DNA of 64,000 bases, taken from positions 6,793,396-6,857,395 of the forward strand of contig JABAKD010000014.1 of NCBI GenBank assembly GCA_012845835.1. Direction: 5' to 3'. The position numbers and the translations under genes are program-made. This document shows, one piece after another, positions 30,931 through 43,600 of this stretch. Below the pieces are notes generated by a model. It saw only the letters and a program-made list of their open reading frames with translations, made no database searches and had not been told where the DNA came from. This DNA comes from Undaria pinnatifida. Lineage: Eukaryota > Sar > Phaeophyceae > Laminariales > Alariaceae. Positions within the stretch are counted from its first letter, which is position 1; every line of letters starts with the position of its first letter.

Positions 30931-31381
30931 AACCGCTCCGTAAAAAAACGCTCCGCGGATATATTCTCACTCCGTACACATCCCTGGTGAAAAGCCAACG
31001 TGCACCGTCCCGGCAATGTAGGGGTGCGAGTATCGATCGTCTCACACACTGCGGCCATGCACGATACCAAAACGCGTCCTCCCAAGTACGACAACAAAGT
31101 ACAGCCCCCCCCCTCACTTCCACACACGCCTTCTCTCTAAAAATCGGCACGTACAGTAGATAAATATGTCCCTTTCCACGTCACACTGCTTCTCTGGACT
31201 CTGTCAAAAACAACGTTCGTCCAATGTTACACGACGCCGCCGCCGCCGCCGCCTCTGCACCGCCATCGGATTACCACATGGGAGTCCCAGAGGAGTCCCA
31301 GGGGGACAACCATCGTGTTGTCATGTTATCATGGGAATCCAAAAACCCCTTGGCGAAGTGTACAATGCCCCGCGGGGGTAC

Positions 31382-31700
31382 CGTAATCCCATGGAGGTCC
31401 CGTCGGAGTCCCGTAGGAGTCCCATTGGAGTCCCATGGGAAACTCATCGGAGAAGTAGAATATCATGGAAGCACCATTGGAGCACCATGGGAGCATCAGC
31501 AAAGTCTTACAGGGGTGCTGCAATCCCATGGACGTCCCATGGGAGTTCCATTGGGAGTTCCATGGGAGTCTCATGGGAACCCCATCAGGGCACCAGAATA
31601 TCACGGCAACAACACGGGAGCACCATAGAAGTCCCATGGAGATACTAGAACCCCTCGGAAGTCCCATCTGAGTCCCATGGGAGTCCCATGAGAGCACTAG
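31382..31700. repeat. 11-bp minisatellite (GTCCCATGGGA)
   Basis: Units GTCCCRTNGGA repeat with an 11-bp period, more diverged after 31450. The unit contains the palindrome TCCCATGGGA. Every frame is open over several hundred bases only because the unit lacks stops. No gene is inferred. Confidence 0.8.
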
Positions 31701-33347
31701 AATCCTTTGGCAGTACCGCTGCCGTGAGGGTGATGTAACCCTATGGAGTTCCCACGATGGCTTGCGCAAAAGCAGTACCGCCTCGTGTAATACAAATCGG
31801 CAGTGCAAAGCCGGGCCTAAGATAGCGAAAGGCTTAGGCTCATAAATCGTCCGCGTTGTTCTGCATCACCTTCGAGGGGCAAAGAACGACGGCGTAGGCA
31901 CACCGGGGGGGAGGGGGTGTTCGGAGAGGGGTGTAATGCACACATTAGTTGTATGTACGAGAATACGAAAGTGTTATAGCGCGGGAGTCAGCCATCAATC
32001 AGAAAAAAAATCAGCTGTGAGCTCGATGAAATAGTCCAATTCCCCTCTTCGCAAGTCGCGTGCTACGATAAGGATCCCGCCTACTTGCCAACTATTTCTA
32101 GCTTCCCTCTGATTATTGGCGAATATTTTTGGTTTCTCCGTTTCACAGCCTGTGACCAAAGTATTAGTAATCTCTCTAGGATGAAGAATCAGCACCGGCA
32201 AGGGGTGTTCTACTGGTGTCGTTGTTTAGAAAGGACCGAGGTAACGAGAACATAACACACTGTTTGTTGATCCCTACGAAGCGTAGAGAGCTAACCCGTT
32301 GAGCTGACAATAGTGGGGTAGTAGAGTCACCGGTATGAAGACAAGTATATGACGAACAAATATATATTACGTTGCTCCAAGCCAAGGCGCAGCGTGGAGT
32401 GCGCTCGCCAGGAAGAAAGGCGGATAAATAGGCGGAGTATTTGCACCATCCCGATATCCCGCTATCATGTAGCCAACTTATCACTGGAAACCCCTACAAT
32501 ACTCAACCGTCATCATATCCGCATCATATCCAAGCATACAATCAACAGCCTCCCTGCTTCGTAAATGATACGGTATGATGCTATATTGTCATATGATCAG
32601 GGTAAAACGATTCAATGAAAATTACGGTCAATCAATATCCTCCAAGTACCTCCGTGACAAGAAAGAAAAATTGCAACACCATAGTCCTTAAAAAGCACTC
32701 CATAAATCTAGAGATACAATTCAGGGACAGTATCCAACATCAATCTTCACGAACCTAAGATCTAACTCGTAAAGTCCTAAGTCCAAATACAAAAACTCAA
32801 ATCCGAAATTCATAGACCGAAAACTCAAATCCGAAAACTCAAACATCGGCCTTATAATCAGCATTCAGCCTTCCTTATAAAACGGTTGTCAGCTCCATAG
32901 GGACAGGGGTGCCAACAAGTGTGATTGGACAGCAGTCTCAAAACTCACTTTCGAATGAGACAAACGCCTCCCGGCTGGTCACATACTAAAAATCCATTCA
33001 GATTCCAAACGCTCAAATCCAGAGCAAAATAATGCCTTACTAGACAACGCTATCGTGAAAACAGTGTTACTTCAAAAGTCAAGAAACAGTTACTTGCCTC
33101 CCTAACTACCATGCACTCTTAAAAGCACTAAAATCCAGCTAATATATGCAGAATAATCCGTCAAGAAACAATTCAAATCAGCTCGCGGAAAAGTTAGTCG
33201 CCCTCGGGTTCAGACGTATCGAAGTCGTCGAGTTTGAGACCTTTTTCCTACTTAACGAGCCATAATCCTCTCAAGTGGTCAAGCGAATCCTTCCCCGCAC
33301 AAGCGTTAACAGGTGGGCGTGACCCCTCCTTGCAGGATGAAAACTAA

Positions 33348-33590
33348 ACGGTTTGGCTCAGCTGGGTCTCATTACGGGGCTAGTTGAGAAACCCATAGAC
33401 TGATTACGCAGGGATGACCCCCGGTAGTTTACCAAAAAACCGTTGCCGTCCCCGAACCCCAAAAACAATATAAACTGGACGGTTTGGCTCAGCTGGGTCT
33501 CATTACGGGGCTAGTTGAGAAAACCATAGACTGATTACGCGGGGATGACCCCGGGTAGTTACCAAAAATCGTCACCGTCCCCGAGCTCCG
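33348..33590. repeat. Direct duplication inside the copia element
   Basis: ACGGTTTGGCTCAGCTGGGT begins at about 33349 and 33479. Both copies run through ATAGACTGATTACGC and GGATGACCCC to CCGTCCCCGA. The period is about 130 bp. It follows the RNase H stop region. Confidence 0.85.
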
Positions 33591-33980
33591 AAAATCTCAA
33601 ACTTATGGTGTTTGCCAGTGCTACGTACTCGGCTTCTGTGATCGAAAATGTCACGCACTTTTGAGTTCTCGAAAACCAGCACACGCATGCCCCTGCGCAC
33701 ATGACAGCCCCACCGGAAACCGACCTCCTATCAGTGGCCTTGCTGGCGTAGTCTGCATCCGCATACGCAACCAGCTCCAGTCCACTGCCTCTCTGAAAAA
33801 TAATGCCAAAATCACTCATGAAAAAGACATTATCTAAAATACCAACCGCCGTCTTCCAGTGTATCTCCCTGAGCGAGTTGGTGTACCTGGCTACAGCTCT
33901 CAAGCATCCGATCAGCTCGCGAAAATGGCCAGTCTGTTTGAGACCTTCCTCGAGCGGGTTTGTCCTACCCGAACTAACGC
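33559..33980 (-). pseudogene. Copia reverse transcriptase end plus RNase H remnant
   Basis: The open minus-strand frame reads NPLEEGLKQTGHFRELIGCL (RT C-terminal style), then a shortened spacer with HW.TAVGIL, then LVAYADADYASKATDRRSVS and SITEAEYVALA, the diagnostic Ty1/copia RNase H motifs (catalytic D of YADADYA, E of TEAEY). The TRPDIA stretch normally present between these parts is missing, so the fragment results from an internal deletion. It has no start codon of its own and would not give a working enzyme. Confidence 0.85.
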
Positions 33981-34684
33981 ATATATCACCATTTGTTGAT
34001 TGTCGTGTTTGTTGATCCCTACGAAGCGTAGAGGGCTTACCCGTTGAGCTGACAATAGTGGGGTAGTGGAGTCACCGGTATGAAGACAAGTATAAGACGA
34101 ACAAATATATATTACGTTGCTCCTGGCCAACGCGCAGCATGGAGTGCGCTCGCCAGGAAGAAAGGCGGATAAATAGGCGGAGTATTTGCACCATCCCGAT
34201 ATCCCGCTATCATGTAGCCAACTTATCACTGGAAACCCCTACAATACTCAACCGTCATCATATCCGCATCATATCCAAGCATACAATCAACACACACAAA
34301 GACGCACAAAGACACACACGCACACGCGCACACGCACATCACACATGCGCGAACACGTTTCTCCGAAACATACGATAGGGCAGAGGAGCACGAATTTTTT
34401 GTTTTGGGCCTCTAGAGGTCCTCATTGAGGAGGTCTACACCTTTCATACAAAACCTCATATTTTGAGCAAACCGAAAGTTCAATCCGAGGAACAAACCCG
34501 CGGCCCGGGTACAAACCAACATCTTTTTGGCGAAAAAAGCACGATGATTCCCACGGTTTGGGGTTTAGGGGGGCTCAACATCCACAAAATATTTTGACCA
34601 AGAAAGTGGCATCTCCATCGTAGCACGCTTCCTGACAGATGGGGTTCCCCAAGTGAACTACTATCCACTATTGTTTTCCATCAA

Positions 34685-34866
34685 TACAGTAGGCGTCCCC
34701 CGATAAGGCGGTCTGAGTAAGGCGATATCCCGATACAAGGCGGTCGAAATCGCCTGGCGCGACAGGGCAATAGCACTAACAACCTGTATGAATGAGGTGG
34801 CTTCCCCCTACAAGGCGGTCACACTGCTCTGGTACACCACCGGCTTACTGGGGGATCCCTACTGTA
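34685..34866. mobile_element. pogo/Tc1-type MITE with TA ends
   Basis: TA-CAGTAGGCGTCCCCCG on the left is inverted on the right as GGGGGATCCCTACTG-TA. The interior repeats ATAAGGCGGTC and CAAGGCGGTC. TA flanks and a CAG start are typical of Tc1/mariner-pogo MITEs. A second right half lies at 35925-36010 (AAGGCGGCTTCCCCCT...GGGGGATCCCTACTGTA). Confidence 0.75.
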
Positions 34867-35100
34867 GCGTTCGTTTACCTAGGAGTCATCCAACGTTGGG
34901 GGTGAAGCAGATTCTAAGAAGTTTCTGAAGCTCACAACATGAGGGGAGTGTGACATTTCCACCCGAAACATGACTGGGAAGACTTTCGTTCACGAAACCC
35001 GTCCAACATTTCTATGCGTTAGTCCTCAAACAACCATTGTACTACTCGTCAAGTTACCATTGATGCTAACCGATAGTTATCACACTTGAGGAGCCCAACC

Positions 35101-35370
35101 GTAACATTAACATCAACATTATCAACATCATCAACATTAACATCAACATTAACATCAACATCATCAACATTACCAACATTGTCAATATTATCAACATTAT
35201 CAACATTATCAATATTAACATCAACATCAACATTATCCAACATCATCAACATTATCAACATTATCAACACTATCAACATCATCAACATTATCAACATTTT
35301 CAACATTATCAATCGCCATTATCAACATTATCAACATCATCAAAATTATCGCCATTATCAACATTATCAG
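35101..35370. repeat. 9-bp-based minisatellite ATCAACATT
   Basis: ATCAACATT and ATCAACATC units with 3-bp slippage fill about 270 bp. Open frames through it are low-complexity Ser/Thr or Asn/Asp/Val and are not called. Confidence 0.9.
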
Positions 35371-35637
35371 AAACATTAGTTAACTTAAAACCGCAACCCG
35401 TACCGTCATTACCGCCCTATAGAGGGATTATTCTTAGGTTATCGTTGTATACCTATTACGAGGGAGCACAGTAATCAGGACCAACTATGGCTAGCACAAA
35501 TTGGGTAACATATACCTGGTAGGTTATAGTGTTTATCGTAGGTCCTGATTACTATCGTCCCCCGTGACAGGCCATGGGATGATTCACTCGGTTGCACTCG
35601 CACTTTTTCCCCCAGTCAGTATAGTTGCTATACAGAG

Positions 35638-35903
35638 GACGCGGGCTACGATAGAGGTGTACCACTTTTTTTCTATTACTACCCCTCAATTTGGGAGCTT
35701 ACAACCTCTCTATATACCAAAACACTGATTTGGAGAAAAATAAAACTGCTGCTACCGAATGAAAAATCCCATGGCCTAGATACACGACGAGAAGCACGCA
35801 AAACGAAAATGACCATTTTCCGACGATTTTGGGTAAAGGAGTGTCTTAAGTCATTCAGAAATAATTTCACACAAAAAGTGCTAAGTCTATCATAGGACGC
35901 GTC
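35638..35903 (-). mobile_element. M1 MITE
   Basis: Ends GACGCGGGCTACGATAGAGG and CTATCATAGGACGCGTC. Blocks are CTCAATTTGGGAGCTTA, GAAAAATCCCATGGCC and CCGACGATTTTGGGTAAAGG. AGAG borders it on both sides (35634 and 35904), a possible 4-bp target duplication. Confidence 0.8.
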
Positions 35904-36399
35904 AGAGCCTCACGCGAGGAGGTTCGGGGGAACGAATAAGGCGGCTTCCCCCTATAAAGCGGTTATATTGCTGTCGCACACCACAGCCTTACTGGGGGAT
36001 CCCTACTGTATCCAGTATACTACTGTACGGCTAGGGGTATACCTAGGGCATAGGATTGTTCACTGGGTTGCACTTGAATTTTCCCCCAGTCAGAGCTCGG
36101 GTGCGTATAGAGCGCGAGAGCACGAGTTAGCAACACCCGACGAAAAATCGACGAGGAGTGGGATTGCTGAACCCTACGCGCGATAAATATTGAAGGGCAA
36201 GAACCGGGGGGGAGGGGAAGGGACGACACCTGTGACCACGGCTTGTTCAAAAGCTGGAAAGTAACGTGTAAAAGTAAAAAAAAAAAAAACGCTTATCAGG
36301 TTAGGAGCCTCGGGAAAATGGCGCACACCTCTCTACCGTACCAATCGTCGCGTATGACACTTCGTTCACGCATGATACATATGAGTAGCATACTGTACG

Positions 36400-36620
36400 A
36401 TCAGATAAAGGCATACAATAGTGCCGGTTTCCTCTATAGTGCCGATATATGTCATTAATATAGTCGAAAATACCGGCTCTGTAGAGACAACCGGCACTAC
36501 TTCGCATAAACTGCCACTACTGGTTGTTCTCATCTAAGTGCCAGGCGATTTCACGGGCACTATTGCGGGAAACCGGCACTATAGAGGAAACCGGCACAAT
36601 AAAGGAGCCTCTACTGTACT
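36400..36620. mobile_element. TAGTGCCGG-type MITE fragment
   Basis: ATAGTGCCGGTTTCCTCTAT near 36418 is inverted as ATAGAGGAAACCGGCACAAT near 36580, and the right edge reads CCTCTACTG-TA. A related copy lies at 40725-40905. Its ends resemble the pogo-type element at 60821. Confidence 0.5.
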
Positions 36621-37014
36621 ATAAATAGTTAGGTCCGTCACTCCCATTTTCTTGGACCAAAACAAATAATGCCATCACGGTCACCGAACGGTTATTGTAC
36701 GTATCTCATCCCAGGATAAGCGACAAAAAAGATAAAACGGCACTATACTACCAAAAATATAGACACATAAAGCAAAGGGGTGAAACTTCTGTACGATTCA
36801 AGAAGAGCAGATGTTTTTCGTACATGTTTTAGTGTGTTTCGTACTAATTAATGTTGTCACCGATCATTCACAGTAAACATTAGATTTCCTGCCCCGGCCG
36901 GTCCTGGGTCCATCCATTTTCACGATTATACTCTGTGTTAAGTTAGCATGACTCCGTCCTGTCTCGGAGGCCTTTTCTTCCGGATAACCTTGTGCGAGCT
37001 TTCGCAGTGGTGTG

Positions 37015-37094
37015 TTGTCAGTTATGTGCTGCGAAATATTTACAAATCGGGACGTTGTCAGTTATGTGCTGCGAAATATTTACAAATCGGGACG
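37015..37094. repeat. 40-bp tandem duplication at the RCC1-BTB stop
   Basis: TTGTCAGTTATGTGCTGCGA starts at 37015 and 37055, giving two identical 40-bp units. As 40 is not a multiple of 3, the second pass is read in a shifted frame, and only there is the TGA stop at 37018-37020 met. The C-terminal ~20 residues are therefore a product of the duplication. Confidence 0.9.
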
Positions 37095-37368
37095 ATAATC
37101 GGTTTAAATTCAATAATCGCCAAAAAACAAGACATCCGCTACACAAGCCGCCCACCTTGGTATCTATTCCCGTTGCACAAGAAGCCGTCCCCGAAGCCGC
37201 CGCAACGGCGGCGCTAACCTCGGCGCGGACACTAGGGGGCAACGAGTAGTAACCTCCTGTGGCATATACTCTCCCCGTGTTCCTGACGATGAACTCCAAG
37301 CATTTACGCCGGAGGGAAGTAGCCCGCCGAGAGTCTGCGGTCATCAGCAGCTCGCATGCGTTATATTC
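37018..37368 (-). CDS. RCC1-BTB gene, last exon (BACK-like, C-terminus)
   Basis: 351 nt, phase 0, acceptor CACAATTAG|. [20 protein letters not shown] then [12 protein letters not shown] is a BACK-type helix pair that follows BTB domains. The tail is Ala/Gly/Leu-rich. Two decayed copies of its first ~50 bases lie in the preceding intron. Confidence 0.75.
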   Translation of the reverse strand, partial: EYNACELLMTADSRRATSLRRKCLEFIVRNTGRVYATGGYYSLPPSVRAEVSAAVAAASGTASCATGIDTKVGGLCSGCLVFWRLLNLNRLSSRFVNISQHITDNVPICKYFAAHN

Positions 37369-38686
37369 CTAATTGTGTCCAACCGTCACCAGTCAAACCG
37401 CCGTAACCGTCGTCGTCGCCACCGCCGCCGCCGCAGCCGGAGCCGCGCGTGAAAATACGGAACATAACAACCAAAACGAACAACGGAGCAAAGAGGAGAA
37501 GACGAGCGAGATGAGGTACTCGACCAAATAAGACAAACGGGTAGTAGCTCGCACGCGTTACACGCCTGTTGCCCTGGAAACCGCCGCCGCCGCAGCCGCC
37601 GCCGTGTGAAAACGCGGAACGCATCCAACAAAAAAATAATGGAGGAGATGGGCAATTTGAGGTATCCCACACCAAGCGAAGAACAGGAGGAGGAAATACG
37701 ACATGAGATGTTTGGCCAGACAAGCAAAACCGGTAGGTCTTTTCCAGCCTGGAGTCCGTGGCCATGAGGAGCTCGCACGAGGTATCCGCCCGTGTTTAAA
37801 ATCTCCATGATCGTCAGCAACCGCCGCGCACGCGCGAAGAAACACGGAACGAAAATACCAAAAAAAAAGAGGAGAGAGAGCGAGACGAGGTACTCGGTCA
37901 GACAACCACGCACGAAAGGGGTCTGCCCCGACGCCAGCGGCGAACGCCGAATATTGTTCGATGTATGGGACAAGGTTGGGCGCACCGTAATTCCTTTCAG
38001 CACAGTGTTCTCGCACAACCGCTCCAACGCGTCCACCAGGTACTGGTCGGCGATTTCCAGAAGGTCCAGGCAAAACTCCAGATCCAGGCAATCGGCACCC
38101 AGCGCCATTACCTTCAAAAAAATGTATGGAATCAAACGCGAATGAGAGAATACGCGCCCGTGGGGAGGGGAGGGGGGAGCCGGGGGGGGGTGGAAATGGA
38201 GATTTCATGGACGGTGTCGTCACATAGTCGTTCCAACGAGTCTACAACGTACTGGTCTGTGACTCCACAAGGTACAGACAAAGCTCTAGACCCGGACGAA
38301 CAGAACCGAGCACCATCACCTCTACATCGCATGGGTTAGGGTTATCGCATGGGTTATCGCATGGGTTATCCCATGGGTTAGGGTTAGGGTTGGGGTTAGC
38401 GATAGGGCTACGGCCAGGGTTACCGCACTATTAACCTCAGCTATGTGTATCGTTTTTGTTCATACATTCCTAGCGCCACTATTGCACCCCAGAATAAATC
38501 GAGCCTCGCAATCAGCACTGAGCGCAGTCAGCTATACACACTGCGGATCAAGGCTAGGTTAGGGCTAGGGTTGGTAGGGCTAGCGTACGATTTGATTCAA
38601 TGTGCGCATGTATTGTTTGCACTTTTCCTGAGCTTTTCTTCCAAACAACACATATGGATCTACTGCGAAACAGGCGGTGCGCGCAG

Positions 38687-38720
<34 letters not shown>

Positions 38721-39908
38721 CCCCCCTACCGTATCATGCTTCCTTACCTTATCCGTGTAAAGAAACTCCAGAAACGCGAGAAAAACGGAACGCCTTTGGT
38801 TCGGTACTGGAATTCCCCCGCCCCCGGTGTTCGACGCCTCTTTCATCGGCCCGTCCAACATGCAAGCCAGCGGCTCGCATCGGGCCCCGATGATGCACCT
38901 GGTAGTTGATACCACGGCGATAGACCAGTTCGAGTGGGAGAGGTCGCGGGAGACTGGCAACGCGTTCGGGGGAAGGGTAAGATGTGCAAATTCAATAACG
39001 CCACAAGGTACCGATATTTGCGTGCGCGGCCTTCGCCCCGCCCCTCGCTACCCCCCCCCCCCCCAACGCCTGCCCCCGCCCCCACTCCCGCCCTCGCTCC
39101 CTCTACCAGCTCGTCTCCCGTGCTTCAAGGCGTTCGGTTCAGCTACACTTATACTTCGTGCATCTGTTGTGCGGCGCTTCCTACTATTTTACATGGTCTG
39201 CTTTTTTCTAGACAAGGCGCACGAAAACAGAATGCAACCACATTTTCCCCCAGTGAGGCTCTTATATGCCTGAAAAATAAAAATAATTACGCCATTTTTC
39301 ATGCTCTTAACAACGCCTGGTTATGTCAATATTGGATGAGGTAACAAAATAAGTGCTACCTTGTCCCCCGCCCCCCCCCAAAAAAAAAATGCTCAAATGC
39401 TTGAAACAAACCCCAATTATGCTAATGTTATGCTCTTAACCCTTGTAGAACCCCAGAAGATACCTCACACTAACTTCGAGTATTTTTTCTACGAAAATAT
39501 ACGTCAAGTTCTGAAGGAGATACACTTGTTCAAATGGAATGGACAAAGGCCTAGCTTCAACTGCTTTCTTTTCTTTTTTTTTTTTCATCCTCCGGCGGAT
39601 GGGGAAAAATAAAGCTTAAGCTCAGGACACTTCCACGTATTTTCATACGCGTAGTGTGTCGATTTAACTCAGTTGCATTCTCAACCCAACGCTAGCTGGC
39701 GCACCCTTCGGATTCCACTGTAGTGATGGCGTGAGCTGACTCTATCAGTGGTCCTCGTTACATACAACTCCGGCAGCGCAAGCTATAGTTGTACACGAAT
39801 GCGTGTGTATGTCTTCAACTGCATTCGCTTCAACAAATCGGGCCATCCTACATTGCCCCTTCCCCTGCCCAATTAAGAGTATACACCCCTTACAGTAGAT
39901 AGATAGAC

Positions 39909-39978
<70 letters not shown>

Positions 39979-40082
39979 ATAAATAAACATATAGATAGAT
40001 AGATAGACGGACAGACAAATAGATAGATAGATAGACATATAGATAGATAAATAGATAGATAGATAGACATATAGATAGATAA

Positions 40083-40153
<71 letters not shown>

Positions 40154-40154
40154 T

Positions 40155-40217
<63 letters not shown>

Positions 40218-40232
40218 TTGAGATAGATATTG

Positions 40233-40281
<49 letters not shown>

Positions 40282-40326
40282 TTGAGATAGATAGATATTG
40301 AGATAGATAGATAGACAGATAGATGA

Positions 40327-40376
<50 letters not shown>

Positions 40377-40414
40377 CGATCGATAGATGAATAGACAGAT
40401 AGATAGATAGATAT

Positions 40415-40474
<60 letters not shown>

Positions 40475-40493
40475 ATAGATTGATAGATAGATT

Positions 40494-40524
<31 letters not shown>

Positions 40525-40549
40525 TGATAGATAGATTGATAGATAGATT

Positions 40550-40629
<80 letters not shown>

Positions 40630-40649
40630 TAATAGATAGGCAGACAGAC

Positions 40650-40695
<46 letters not shown>

Positions 40696-43600
40696 CTAGA
40701 TAGATAGATAGATAGATAGATGAATACAGATACCCCTCGATAGTGCCGGTTGAGTGGTGCTGGTTGCTCGCTACACTGCCTGTGAAGACGCTTGGCACAG
40801 ACGTAAACAACCAGTAGTGGCAGCGTGCGGAGTAGTGTCGGTTGCCGATATAGTGCCGGAATCTCCCTCTATAGTGCACATACCGGCGTTATAGCATAGA
40901 GGGAGTACTACTATATTCGACAAAATGGTTTGCCACCAGGTAGCCGTGGCCAACAAACCATTCGCCGCGGCCGACTCTCGATTTTGTTCGGCGTAGAAAC
41001 CAGGACGCTTGGTGGTCCCCGATGGCGGCTAGAAACATACCCAGGGTCAGTTTGGAGGGCTCAGGTCGGGTTGGGATCAGGTCTGAATGGTGTAAATCTG
41101 TGTATGCGTGTATTGACCAATGAAACATCCCGAGATAGCAGTGGTGACCCATGAATGGGTTTCGTCGAATGAGTGCTAAGCGCTACTGAAGAAACATGCC
41201 ATTGCATTTCGGAGGGTGATAGGCAGTTCAGTTTGCATTACATTGATGGTGATGATGACGATGATGACGATGGTGACCATGATAATGATGATGATGTTTA
41301 GGAATTAGCTCAATTCCCTGAAAACCTAGCCCGTGGTCGCAAAAAAAACTTACCACAACACCCCCATGAAAGAAAAGCAAGCACCAATACCAAACCCCCC
41401 TACCCTACCGCTGTACCTATGCCCGAAAATAGCCTCCCCCTCCACTTTGAATGTGACGTCGCTTCCCGCCGGATTGTTGAGCAAACGGTACAGGTCCGAG
41501 CTTAACGACTTAGCCCCACGCGTGCCCTCTCTCCCCGATAATGCCGGGCCCGTAAGACAGAGCGTGTGGTAGAAACCCGCAGCCACCTGAAAAAAAAACG
41601 GATGATGTTAAGAAAGGAGGGGGAGGGAGGGGGAGGAAGGGGGTTAATTACCGCATTTACAACTGGAAACCCTTGTTTTTTACAAATTTACTTGAAGTTA
41701 GTATGGGGCTTTTCAGTGCTCTAGTAGAGATAAGCCCTTGAAGAAAGGTAATAATTCATGTTCATCGTATCATATACATATGTTTCGAATTGTCATCCAA
41801 AGATACTCCCTGCACGAAAAATAAAGGAGAAATATCCCATGGTGGGCACTTGTGGCGCAGCGAAACACTGAAGGGAAGAGGAAGTGGTATAATAGCATAT
41901 AATACCTGGCACACGAAGCTTTCCGACAGTTTTTCGACAAAGCATGGCCGGCAGGAGTCCTCCGTCGTACCCGTTCCGAGCTGACCGTGGTTATTTCTAC
42001 AAGAGTAAGAGCAAGGGTGATGGTAAATGCAAGGGAAAGGGTAGGGGTAAGGGTAAGGGTAAGGGTAAGGGTAAGGGTAAGGATAAGGGTGAGGGTAAGG
42101 GCAACGGAAATAGTAAGGGTATGGTTAAGGGTAAGGGTAAGGGTAAGGGTAATGGTAAGGGTAAGGGTAATGGTGATGGCAAGGTTTGGGTAAGGGCAAG
42201 GGTAAGAGTAAGAGTAAGGGCATGGGTAAAAAGTGTGAGGGCAAAGGTAAGGAAGAGGGGAAGGGACAGGGAAAGGGAAAGGGTAAGGGCAAGGGAAAAA
42301 TTGACGGTAAGGGTAAGGGTAAGGGTAAGGGTAAGGGTAAGGGTAAGGATAAGGATAAGGGTAAGGGTAAGGATAAGGATAAGGATAAGGGCAAAGGTAA
42401 TGGCAAGGTTTGGGTAAGGGCAAGGGTAAGAGTATGAGTACGGATATGGGTACGGGTAAGGGTAAGGGCAAGGGTAAGAGTATGAGTAACGGTAACGGTA
42501 TCCGCACGGGCACGGGTAAGGGTAAGGGTAAGGGTACGGATAAGGGTAAGGGTAAGGGTAAGGATAAGGGTAAGGGTAAGGGTAAAGGTAAGGGTAAGAG
42601 AAAGGGTGAGGGTAGGGATAAGGATGAGGCTGAGGGTAACGTAACTAGTCCGCGACTTGTAGTCACCTTAACCAAACGAACAATTACTCGGCGACTTAAA
42701 AGTCGACCAACTCTCAGCCCGAAAATCTACGTTGCCGTCAAGAGCAGCCGGTGCTACGCCACCCCTACGTTCCAAACAGGTACATCCAGCCTTCAGAGTC
42801 AAGCGAGATGGTACCTTGCCAAAAAGCAAAAATCTGCAAGTATTTTTGCGCCTATAACACGAAAAGAGCCCAACACTCAAGCGACGGCACGTGAAAGTGG
42901 GAGAATCATTCTAAAACCTATACGAAATACAACGCATTTGCGAGAAAACGCGCAACAAAATAGGACCATTCAAGAGAATGAAATGTCGAGCTCATTGGGC
43001 CAAACCTGACCACTCTCACCTTCCGCCGAAGGGGTACTCTTCAAAGTTATCTAAGGATTCTAAAAGACAAGTAAAATTTTAACACGCGAGTAAACACGAA
43101 AAACGCAACCTTATAATGCCAACATAAAGTGCGAGCCTACGTCTAAGAATTGGGTCAAAACCTACCACCTTCACCTTCTAAAAGGGGTGCACTCGAAATT
43201 TTCATCACTACTTTAATCTTAAGAGTGCTTATGCGAACATAAAATAACCATGACGCAAAGAAACCGCAAGAAAATAGGGCCATCTAAGTGAAAACGATTG
43301 CGTGCGTACTGCGGTCAAAGCCTGCCACCCTCTCACCTTCCGAAGGGGTACACCCGCCCTTCAGAGTCCAGCGAAATGGTGTGGTAGCAGCCGCACGCTA
43401 CCTGAATTATCTGCTTGCCGGCCAGATCAGGCACCTGGCCGGCTTGCCTGGGTGTCGGGGGGGGGGGGGAGGAGAGGGGGGGGGGGGGGGGGGAGGAGAC
43501 CAGCAACATTTCCTCTCTGAAAACATGAAACATGGCAAGTGAAACGCTACAGCAGCGCACCTCCCTACTGGAAAAAACGACAGACTGCACGGCAAAGTCC

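Larger units (their letters stand above)
32261..34292 (-). mobile_element. Ty1/copia-type LTR element, internally deleted, with intact TSD
   Basis: Two 287-bp LTRs (32261-32547 and 34006-34292) run TGTTTGTTGATCC...CAATCAACA on the + strand and differ at a few percent of sites. The outer flanks are CACAC on both sides, a 5-bp target duplication, so the ends are those of a real insertion. The interior is only ~1.46 kb and keeps the end of reverse transcriptase plus RNase H on the minus strand. Gag, protease, integrase and most of RT are absent. On the minus strand a purine-rich GCAGGGAGGC precedes the 3' LTR. It is non-autonomous. Confidence 0.9.

Noticed and set aside
31166-31808. Overlapping His/Trp/Pro-rich frames on both strands
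   Set aside because: They come from the 11-bp GTCCCATGGGA minisatellite. No conserved domain.
38331-38425. Chromosome end
   Set aside because: The TTAGGG-like tract is short, degenerate and lies between exons of one gene.
39890-40879. 329-codon Ser/Ile/Tyr/Leu-rich frame
   Set aside because: A translation of (GATA)n. All frames of a 4-bp unit lacking stops in that phase behave this way.
41770-42675. 301-codon Pro/Leu/Tyr-rich minus frame and Lys/Gly-rich + frames
   Set aside because: Derived from the GGGTAA-type hexamer array. The true exon 9 lies at one end in a different, RCC1-matching frame.
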